From Branchiostoma floridae (taxonomy: Eukaryota; Chordata; Leptocardii; Amphioxiformes; Branchiostomatidae), in NCBI RefSeq assembly GCF_000003815.2, contig NC_049984.1, positions 11,160,718 to 11,220,717 of the forward strand: DNA of 60,000 nt, written 5' to 3'. The position numbers were made by a program, and so were the translations under genes. This document shows, piece by piece, positions 50,741 through 60,000 of the stretch. Below the pieces are notes generated by a model. It made no database searches. It was not told where the DNA came from and saw nothing but the letters and a program-made list of their open reading frames with translations. The stretch's first letter is position 1, and every line of letters begins with the position of its first letter.

Positions 50741-50800
50741 ATCAAACAAAACACTAAATGAATTCAATACCTCTTTTTTCACGGAGGTAAAATGACTGCA
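50741..50800. repeat. Dispersed repeat, copy D (partial)
   Basis: AACACTAAATGAATTCAATACC and CACGGAGGTAA correspond to the 3' part of copies A-C. Confidence 0.5.
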
Positions 50801-51501
50801 TGGTGTGTGGATTAGTTTTATAAGTTATAGCTAGTACATTTGGTAACTCGTGTTCACGGGTGTTGATCGTAATAGTTAGGAGAAGTAAAGTGATCTGGGA
50901 GCTGCCCTATGATCTTCGTGTGAAGCCAATAAAAACCTCCTTCCAACACTGTATACGTCATTGATTGGTGCATTTTACATTCGTAACAGTGGGGTGATCA
51001 CAGCATTGCCTTGTACCAAAAATGGACTTAGCATGGCCATACGGAACATTACCTTCTAATGGGACCCGAAGTGATTTTGAGCACAGGTCGTTCATTGACT
51101 GTTTCCCATTTGCGAAGATTGGTATGGGTTTAGAATTATCCTATAAATTCAGTATTGCCGTGCGAAGCAACCCCTCGGAGATAAAGATTTCATGAGTATA
51201 GCAACCACCAGGTGATAGTAACGGATAGCTAAGTACCTGGCGGTTTTGGTCTTTCAAAAACGCTGAATTGAAAATGGAACTATGGTTGCGAAAGCGGCTC
51301 GCAGGGAACATCTTAAACTATGATTTAAACTAAGTGGTTGAAAAGCCATTTATTCAAGACCTAGTTAATAAATGTAAAAGGATATCTAGATCGTTGTCTT
51401 CATGGCTGACAAGTTTAGATTTGTGTCAAAATACCAGGAATCGGTGTGGATGAAAGGATGTTTTATACCATATTCCTATTCTTCGTTGACACGCCCATTC
51501 A

Positions 51502-51664
51502 ACTAGGGCGGCGACCTCGCCTCGAGTTTGATGGGGAAAAAAATTTTAACCATTGAGTTTTTTAGTCAAACTTTTACATCTGTATGACATTTCAGTTATA
51601 AATTCAAGGCTTACACAAATCCAACCATGGTCGCGGCGAGGTCGCAGTGCTATCGCCGCCTAGT
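51502..51664. repeat. Short foldback element (ACTAGGGCGGCGACC ends)
   Basis: The left end ACTAGGGCGGCGACCTCGCC is mirrored by GGCGAGGTCGC and TCGCCGCCTAGT at the right, with a 7-8 bp insertion in the right arm. The AT-rich core has no coding frame. No clear target duplication. Confidence 0.6.
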
Positions 51665-51860
51665 CTAATGTAGGTCTGTAAGAGCTGTTTAGACAAGTCA
51701 CCGCTTAGCAAAAGTTGTTTCAACTGCAAAATCGTTATAAAGACGGTTTTCAAGATCACAATTCTAAAGACTCGCTGTCTTCTTCACGTCAGCAGAGTGA
51801 AGTATGAGCATGTGGGTGGTTTAATCAAAACGCAATGCCGCTCTTATTAAAACAGGTTCA

Positions 51861-52060
51861 TTCCTTATTGCACAAAAGTAAAGACACATATCTCCATTAG
51901 ACGAAAATATATCAAATTGTTATTTAGATTTCTATGAGCAACTGAGTTGATTCAAATATGGTCAACCCCTACGTGCATTGTGCGTCCGTCAGAAACAATA
52001 ACCAGTCCCCTGACTCACTCTTTATTATTGTAGGAAGCTTGAAATCATCAGTAGCTCATA
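51861..52060 (+). mobile_element. One-arm fragment of the 17.6-kb foldback transposon family
   Basis: TTGCACAAAAGTAAAGACACATAT, TATGAGCAACTGAGTTGATT and TTGTAGGAAGCTTGAAAT follow in the same order as the left arm of the element at 17636. The CGAGGGTGAGTC end and the second arm are missing. Confidence 0.6.
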
Positions 52061-52845
52061 TAAATTTGAACAACAAAATGAGATATATCAGTCTCAAATA
52101 AATACATACCTTTCTCTTTATTCCGAATCCCGACTCATCCTATAAAAATGAACCTGCTATCCATGATACAAATGTCGCCGTACCTGTGATTGACGTGCCT
52201 AGCGGTACCTGCGGTGACCTAGGGGTCAGGGGTCAGGCCTTGTAATAACGCCTCGAACATTACAGGGTTTCAGACGACACCAGACATTAAGCCTGTCCCT
52301 TTCAACACCCGCTATAATGATGCTTTCTAAATGCTACTAAAGGAAAACGTTAATGGAAACTCGAACCTCGGCAAGCCAAACAAGCACAATTACCCCCATT
52401 CCGTGACAATACTTAACTACGCAGGTAGTCAATTTTGGTTGAGCCACATTTATGCGTTGTTATATGATTCTGAATTGATGAAAGCATTCCACTCTAAAAA
52501 AAGCGATTCTACATCATAGAAACATTAAAAACATTATGGTTTCCTCACGTTTCAAATAGCAGGGGATATTTTAGTATGGGAGAAAGGAGCAAAGGCTAAT
52601 TGGAAACCTAATGTTATTCTTAGTGTTACTTTGTAAGAGTGAAGATAGAATGTTAAAAATCCGTTATTCTGTCGTTTTCCTAACTACTACCACGACTGTT
52701 GCTGGGTCAAATTAAAGACTGTGAACATTGTTCTGCAAAATCCCGATATAATATCATCATAAAGTTAAAGCTATTCATGCCAAAGCCAAAAGGGTCGTAT
52801 CTCTGCTATACTTAGAACCTAGTCTTGTCCTATTCATCTTCCTAC

Positions 52846-52990
52846 AAAGAGCCTCATCCGCGGCTTATACAATATACCTCGGGGAGGCTCTGCTCAACTG
52901 TTTCCACTTTTGTGCCCTCCATAGCTAACCAGCCGTCATCCAATCACAGAATCGGTTATACCTTGAAAAACAGGTTGTGGCTCTCCTGTT
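52846..52990 (+). repeat. GCAGAGCCTC family, copy 4 (uninterrupted)
   Basis: Contains GAGCCTCATCCGCGGCTTATACAATATACC, GGGGAGGCTCTGCTCAAC and CATCCAATCACAGAATCGG, covering both halves of the copy split at 17.6 kb. Here TATATTGTATA (on the reverse strand) is the empty insertion site. Confidence 0.65.
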
Positions 52991-54645
52991 AGAGGCCGCG
53001 CCCACAAGCGTGTAAACCTCAGCCCGGAGTACAAGAGCCACCTCATTCAGCATATCAGGGCACGCAGTAGAACCTTGATATTCATAACACGAGTTTTAAA
53101 GACCATCTTTCTTCATTTAACTGCTGACAAGTTTGGTCCAACTTTCATAGTTGTATCAGATAGTCACTGGAATAAATGTTTAGGAAAATGGCAATGCACT
53201 ACAACATTTTTCATTTTCCCAAAACATTTTTCACTTAGTAGACATAATTGAGAGGTGATGAGCCATGCATGAAAAGTCCGCCAAACGCCTACCGTGGCGC
53301 GGCTCTCGCTAATCTTCCCATCATCGTCTTCACATCAGGAAGGATGGCCACGTTTTTGTATGACCTGAAGCATCAAAGTCTACTCTTTTTCTCACGAACT
53401 TGCCGGAAGGGATTTACAGTTCGTGATAAGTTTTGGACTTTGCATTTCCCATACGCCATGCATCAAACAAGCATTTTCGTGGCCGATTCTCGTAAAAACG
53501 GCATGTAATAGCAACTGGTTATTCAGCACCATGGCAAGGGTAATGGCTGGCAGCAAAGGAATGTCATAGTTTAGCATTGGTTCATTGCAACTCGTACAAA
53601 GCTATGTTTGTTATATCCCAAAAATTATAGGAGGGAAAACCTTAATGTCTGATATGCTACCTCCAAGCAGAATAGACAATAACTCCTCCTATCTCTTGCC
53701 TATTTATATCTACCTTCATGGAAAGGAAAAACATTATTTTTGCTCCGTTTAATCTTCTTCTTCTCCAAACAAAGGCCATATGCTGTCACCATAGCTATTG
53801 TAGCAGACAACCCGTAATGGATAAATTGTAGAATAAGTGGCAGAACATGGCTGTCCACAATATATAATATGATAAACAGAGCAGTAGTTTGTTAGGCTAG
53901 ATCGCGTTAATCAATTATAAAGTAGAAGGTAAACATTAAATATTTAGTCTAGTTTTGGTCTTGTATTTTTTTCTGGTCGGGGTCGTGACGTTTTTTTGTC
54001 ATATTGTGCGAGTAGAACTTATACTGTGTATAATTTATTGCCCTGTGAGTTGCATCCGAACACATTTCCAGACTGCACAATATGTCCAGGACCAAACAGC
54101 TTGACAAAACTTCCGTGATGTGTTAGTGCTTTATTAATACCAGCTGCACGCAAAGGGAACAAACTTACAATAACACACTATTCTCCAGCATACAGACCTC
54201 AGGGGTCTGCGTCATCCATGGAAGAGAACGCATCAGCTAGGCCATGCCCAAGGCACCTACTCTAGCGAACATCTTCTGATCTTACAATTCACAGTGGACC
54301 TATATTGCGTCGACGAAAGAGAAAGCGTAATTACGGGGCCTTTCATGTTGTACCAAGGGTCTGAGTCTGGAAGGGAGGGCGTCTGATGAAAGTGATGTGC
54401 GTGGTGAACTCAATACTTTATCGGCGGGAAGGTGGAAGATGTGCACTGACCTAGACATCACCCCTTACTACAGACCAGCACACGCTTCAAGGCCCACGCG
54501 CGGGTTTACTCTTTGAAATTCTCCAAAGCGAATAACGGAACAACTGAAAAGTTATCCATTGGTATAAATGAACTTCACAATTCTGATCCCAAACTATTAA
54601 AAGCACAGACAAAACAACAACGTTGGCGGGATTGTATTATTCATA

Positions 54646-54828
54646 TTAAAGTTTAAAGTTTATTGCAAATTCATGCCCATTGGGCTAATTGCAAGAAAAG
54701 AATGACTAATTACATGAGATGAATAAATGTGGTCTGAATACATGTAGATAAACTAAATTCTAACATACACATATTAAGTGGATGAATATACATACGATAC
54801 ATAATGGGGTACTAAGTCTACGTAACTA
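54646..54828 (-). repeat. 3' UTR and tail of the LINE
   Basis: Reads CTTGCAATTAGCCCAATGGG, then CATGAATTTGCAATAAACTT and AAACTTTAAT on the minus strand. GCCC-AAT-GGGC is a tight hairpin, and the end has a short AAACTTT repeat instead of poly(A). Two other fragments of the tail are in the window. Confidence 0.65.
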
Positions 54829-56424
54829 TTACAGGGTTTGACTTCTTTCTTGAAGACATTTGAAAATGAAATGCCCCATGTGTTCTATAATAGATTGATC
54901 CCTTGATGTTAGTAGGAAGAGAATCTTTTGTGGCGTTTTTAACAATGAAAATGTTGGTGTGATTTCGGTCACTCTATCAAATAGCCTTTTTCTTTCGGCT
55001 TCGAATTGGGGGCATTCACAAATAAAATGTGTTTCATTTTCAACTGCATTCATTGTGCACTGCTTACAAATTCTTTCTTGAACAGGTAGCTTTTTGTATC
55101 TTCCTTTCTCTATTTCTAACGGGTGCGAACTAATTCGTAACTTACATATTGCTGAGCGGTAATCATAATCATTATGGTACAAGTAGTTTTCCATGTCATA
55201 TGTTGTTTTTAAGTTTTTGTAAAATCTAAGTTTTCCTTCGTCTACAGATAACTTGTAAAAGAAAGTTTGAGTATACATGTCATTCAACCTTCTCCTTAAC
55301 AATGCACATGAATAACTGCTGTCTATGATGTCGGTATTCCAGATGTATGAGTAGCCGCTGTTATCAAGTACTTCCTTTACATGATGTATCCAGTTTTTCC
55401 TGCGGCTGTTCTCTGGTAAATAATGTTGTGACTGAAGTGCATCTACTTGTAACGGATGTGAAGACATATTTAATTGTCTGAGTCGAAGCCAATATTTGAC
55501 TATACGGACTGAAACATCTAGATCAACTGGGTATATACCAAGCTCCGCTCTACACGCCGAGTTACTAGAACTTCTTTGTACTCCAAGAATATTTTTACAG
55601 AATCTATTCTGGATTATTTCAATGGGACAGTTATCATTCAGATAATCCTTGCCCCAAATCTCACAACCGTATAACATAATGGACTTGATACATGCATCAT
55701 AAATTCTTAACAAGGCCTTCGGAGATAGAGATGAACGGAATAATGGCTTGAGACTAAAAAGAGCTTTCCGTGCTTTTTGGGACAATTGCTTCTTGGCGGT
55801 AGTAAAAGTGCCTGACGAAGACAGTGTCAAACCTAAATAACAATAAGAACTTGTGATTTCGATGATCTCCTGGCCAAAGAAAAAGCTGACGTCCTTGAAC
55901 AGGCGTCCTGTTTTGTTGAAAATTATAACTTTTGTTTTTTTCAGATTAACTTGTAATTTCCAATTTGTGCAGAACATGTTAAGTTTGTCCAGAGCACCTT
56001 GTAGTCCCTTTTCAGTCTCTGAGAATATTACTACGTCATCCGCGTAAAGTAAACATGAGACAAACAAATTGTGTAATATTGGAGGTGCACAGTCAGGATT
56101 ATCTAGTTCTTTAACAAGGTCATTTATAAACAGGTTGAACAGGGTGGGGCTGAGATTGCAGCCTTGTCTTACTCCTTTGTACGTACTGAATAAGGGAGTG
56201 AGACCTTCGGAGGTTTTGACACACGTTTGAGGGTGAGAATACATAGTTTTGATCAACTCATAGAATTTGCCACCTATCCCTGTACTAAGCAGTTTATAGC
56301 GTAGGCCTTCTCTCCAAACACTATCAAAGGCTTTTCTAAAATCTATAAAACATGCATATAAACGTTTGTTGGAGTTAATGTACTTAGATGTTAAAGAGTC
56401 AACAACAAAAAGATCTAGGCCTTT
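54829..56424 (-). mobile_element. 5'-truncated non-LTR retrotransposon (LINE): reverse transcriptase fragment
   Basis: An open frame of 531 codons from just after an in-frame TAG (56425-56427) to TAA (54829-54831). It has RT motif A (CFIDFRKAFDSV), motif B (GVRQGCNLSPTLFNLFINDL), the catalytic YADDVVIF, thumb-type LKKTKVIIF, and a C-terminal C-X2-C-X8-H-X4-C finger (KQCTMNAVENETHFICECP). An ATG at 56254-56256 lies inside and is not the natural start. The endonuclease and N-terminal RT fingers are missing, so it is a dead-on-arrival copy, although the remaining frame has no stop, suggesting recent insertion. No RNase H. Clade not resolved by eye. Confidence 0.88.
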
Positions 56425-57431
56425 CTAATTAACACTATGTTCTGACACTTTTGAATAATCCTTTAACTAAAGACGAAATCATCTTTAAGTAAAAGAATAA
56501 CGTTACATGTTTTTGAAAAACGAAGATCAATGTCGGATGTCTGGTCAGCAGACAACTTGCGTCTACAGACTGCCTGAAATTCAGTCACGTAGATCTCACG
56601 TTAATGGTACAAAATCTCAATACAGCAGATCCCAGGCGATCTATTATCATCACGATACAGGAAGTCTTAGGTTAATTACATCCCTACAGCGGTGGTCTGC
56701 AAACAGCCAAACCATGCACTTTCCTACCCTCTGGTCTAACCTTGGCACTCCCCACAATTTACCGCTGACCCTGTTGAATTACCAACGCCTTTCTCCACCC
56801 GCACACAGTTGTGTCTTGCGAACAAATCAAGGAACGCTAACTGGCTATTTCAGAAAACCCATTCTCTGGGGGTCGAAGCAGAAAGACTTAGATTGTGATT
56901 AACCTCCAAATTGTCTATTGAGGTGGCCATTAGAATGGGGAAGACTACTGCATTAACTCCAAATTTGAATTCAATTTGAAAACGTGGCGGGGCGTGCCGA
57001 TGGTTGATTGTCGGGTCTACTTCGTGGTTAGATGATTCTATTTCCACTAATTTCCCCGTTGATTGGCCTTTACGATATCAGAGAGTGTCCACCGGACCTG
57101 CAGGCGCCTGGCGGCCGTGGGGCTTTAAATGATGGGAAGATAATAAGAACGCACGGCCATAACCTCTATCTCTCAGACGTCCAAATCGTCACATCAGCCA
57201 TGTTATCCTGCCGTTATCACGGTCGTTTTAGTGTCTGGCATCCGACCCAGATTCAGCAGGCTGACAACTCACAATTACGAACTGTGCTCAACAGTATCAT
57301 CTGGATGGGTATAAAGATACGATTTTGAGCTATAAAGACTGCATTCCCAATTGCCAATATAACAATAAATCAAAGTGTTTCTATTTGAATCCTCAAAAAA
57401 CTATATGTGCCAACATTAGAGCTTCAAAGTT

Positions 57432-57433
<2 letters not shown>

Positions 57434-57466
<33 letters not shown>
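57434..57466. repeat. (AT)n microsatellite
   Basis: About 16 AT units without interruption. Confidence 0.95.
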
Positions 57467-57467
<1 letters not shown>

Positions 57468-58733
57468 CGCTAGATTCACAAGGCACCACTGTGTTAGGAT
57501 GTCGCCTCTGAGAAATCGATATGGATATCTAAAAGACATAGTGTGTTATGCAAGAGGCATTCAGCGGCTACGGCCCTTTTTACTGTACGCTTTCACTTTA
57601 CTACCCTATCTCAATAGAATACTTTTATTCCTTCGCCAACCTGTCTAATACCATAGCCATGGCCATACGTTATTCCGAGTGGCATCGTCTGTGGCAAGTA
57701 AATGGACCTTCGCCCGTTATCATACGGAGACCGGAAAGTTTTTGGTTCATGTTGGGGAAACAGGCGCATTCTGACAAACTTTGCCATTACCGGATTAGAC
57801 ATGGAGACCCCGAGTACTGCAAGTCATTCATCATTGACGAGAATAGATAAGGGTTAAGCTTGGGTATAGACGTTTATAAACCCTCACTCGTCGGAGAGGA
57901 GAACGTCAATGAAAATGGCATTTTTTTGTTCATTTTGATCAGCTAATCGGGTATCTCACACCACAGATATTTGCACAGTGGCGCGCAGCGGTGAACATCC
58001 TTTTATCACTGCAGATCTCTCTTTTGATGAGTTTTTTATCATCTTATGTTGTTTTTGATTGAATGGCAACACTGTGATGTTCAATGAAGTATCGAAACTG
58101 CGAAAATGACATTATGGGTGTGGCCATTTTGTTTGGCTTAATACTGAATGCGTCGCACGTCAGTGAGACGGCAAGGGAAAATTGGCACACTGTCACAGTT
58201 GCAAAGTTGCCGCAATTTTCTCGCGAAACTTAGCGCAGCCCAGTGAGATATCCGCTTAACGCCGATCCCGATACAAAACTTTCCTTCATTTCAAGTTTTT
58301 CAACAAGAGCTTGCGAACTTCGGCTGAAATGTTACCTGAGACGAGTATTTCTCTGTTGGTCTTGTACACTTTGGACTCATTTAGAACCACTTATTCTTTC
58401 GACATGAAAAATGGCACTTCGAACCAACAAAGGTAGTAAAATTAATGTGTTCGGGGACTTTCTAATCGTTTCCTCCAAGTGTGGACCTACACTCCCCTAA
58501 AGGCCACTCTAGATATCCGCCGACATGACATCACCGGCAGGACGTCGACAACGATTCATAATTATGTCGACGAATGTTAGACATCCAGATAATAAGATAT
58601 GCCAAATAGCAGTTAATCCAATTGGTACTTGAGAGACACCAAGAAAGGAAATATTCAAATTCAAGCTCCAAAATGGGTGTGACCGTCATAATAACTTCCA
58701 GCCAATCTACAACACTGGTCCAGGGTAAAACTA

Positions 58734-58890
58734 GACTTCCAATGCTTCAAGTATTCTATTACACTATTTGTACCTTACACCCTGGTAGGCTGCCACCCAG
58801 CAATATCCACATTATTGTGTCCACACGCTAAGACAAGCAAACACACCAACGGATTACAATACCTCCATTTTGGGGGGGGGGGGTGTAGAT
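58734..58890. repeat. Dispersed repeat, copy C
   Basis: ACTTCCAATGCTTCAAGTATTC through ACACACCAACGGATTACAATACCTCC, aligned with copy B; the terminal hairpin is replaced by a G12 run. Confidence 0.65.
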
Positions 58891-60000
58891 GCAAACGTCA
58901 ACGTCGCTAATGCATCATTCAAGTGACGCAGTAACATAATGAATATCACGTCCCTCTTATAGAGTTAATGTTTCCTTAACATGTGGTATCGTCTGTCGGT
59001 TTGGCTACGAACAGTGCTCTAATATGAGCTCGAGAATGCAGCTGCCATTCAATTGACGACATCAATGCCGACATTTGGTAAATAAAACATTAAATCAAAA
59101 TGGGTAATATTTCTGAGCTGATTGCATTTTATTGACTTATGTCGCGAAATAGCAGACAAGAGGAAAAAGATGATAAACTTTTCAGCATATAATGAAAAGA
59201 AGCCAACAGACAATGCATGTTTTATAGCAATCAATATATTCTTATCACAGGTATGCTGAACTTTACATTAATGTTTGATAGATTTTACAATGTTCGAAAT
59301 GTCAATACCGTCTTTATTGCCGGGTATAACTACGATTTAATACCTTTGTCGGAACATTCGCACAGTTCTTACAAGAATACCAATCATTCCGTAATTGTAA
59401 AGAAAATCATGACCAATATAGGTATTAGCCGACGCGACACCAAGAAAGAGAAGTTACTGACTTTCATCCAAACAGCACATAAAATGACCTCTCACTAAAA
59501 GGAATTTGTAGATCAGTATTACTCTCTTGACACAAAAAAGGACAGCCAAACAGTAAATTTCGTCCACACGAGGTTTTCTGCATGCGAATGGATGCACTAT
59601 TAGAACTGCATTGTTTCAGTCGTTTGGATTTCAAGTTGCGATGTGCCTAGAATATTCGAATACCTGATCTTAATTGTTCGGACTTTCAGATGCACTGAAG
59701 ACTACAGGTCGTTCCTTCCCTAGACATCCATCTTATTTGTCGTCTGATGTTCCAGGTCAATCGTCTAGAAGATGTTTCTTTGTCTCAAAACCTCGCAAGT
59801 TTCTTAGACGTTAGCTGCCAAAATGGTGTAACAAATGATGTGTTGATGGGACCTTACCTGTTAAACACACGGCACGCTGAGCGTCATAACTCCCTGGGAA
59901 TCACCCAATCGATCATGGTAATTTATGCCGCCAGCCCTTTATCATCCCTGAAGAGTAGAGTAATCGCTACATTTGTCATCATTTGTCGGAAGGAAGACTC

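Larger units (their letters stand above)
43596..54645. other. Gene-poor intergenic region rich in small transposons
   Basis: No exon could be supported on either strand. Separate entries cover the SINE, MITEs and foldback repeats. G runs occur at 45763-45776 and 48062-48072. Confidence 0.5.
56428..60000. other. Intergenic region, right end of the window
   Basis: No exon supportable. Contains an AT microsatellite, dispersed-repeat copy C and a G12 run at 58872-58883. Short open frames at 57032-57328 and 59217-59498 show no recognised motif. Confidence 0.45.

Noticed and set aside
59217-59498. 93-codon open frame near the right edge
   Set aside because: No motif or neighbouring exon; treated as chance.

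Overview
The window looks like nuclear DNA of an invertebrate chordate, most likely an amphioxus (Branchiostoma). This is inference. The supporting signs are GT-AG spliced genes with short exons, an EF-hand lysophospholipid acyltransferase, a receptor built by shuffling C-type lectin (CTLD) and CUB domains, and AT-rich introns full of MITEs, a SINE, LINE tails and minisatellites. There are three 100-N assembly gaps (4382-4481, 31481-31580, 33339-33438).

Region 1 (1-13.9 kb). The plus strand carries the last five coding exons of an LPCAT1/LPCAT2-type acyltransferase (EF-hand part, KKDA end, about 2.1 kb 3' UTR). Its 7.7-kb second visible intron contains two tandemly duplicated class A GPCR genes on the opposite strand. 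Each has a single coding exon, a 5'-UTR intron, an LKH sequence where DRY is expected, and a cytoplasmic tail made of a 21-bp coding minisatellite. Paired GGATTA/TAATCC sites (Otx/Crx-like) lie upstream of both copies. Two MITE-like elements sit in the same intron.

Region 2 (17.3-43.6 kb). On the minus strand I could assemble one 17-exon gene whose splice phases all agree (3,435 nt, 1,144 residues). It encodes signal peptide, CTLD1, CUB1, CTLD2, CUB2, CUB3, CUB4, a small Cys module, a poly-Gly stalk, one membrane helix, and a cytoplasmic tail with a Cys-rich (possibly palmitoylated) cluster, acidic stretch and C-terminal TQL, a class I PDZ ligand. I do not recognise this exact architecture; it is the best candidate here for an undescribed receptor. 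Downstream of it lies a 924-bp foldback transposon with mariner-like ends, inserted into an older repeat.

Region 3 (43.6-60 kb). No gene of the host is supportable. The stretch holds a tRNA-derived SINE, a Tigger/pogo-like MITE, an hAT-like MITE with a target duplication, several foldback repeats, and a 5'-truncated LINE with an intact reverse transcriptase C-terminal half. The 3' tail of the LINE family recurs at two other places, one of which may supply the poly(A) signal of the second GPCR.

All protein assignments come from reading motifs and splice phases by eye; no database search was possible.
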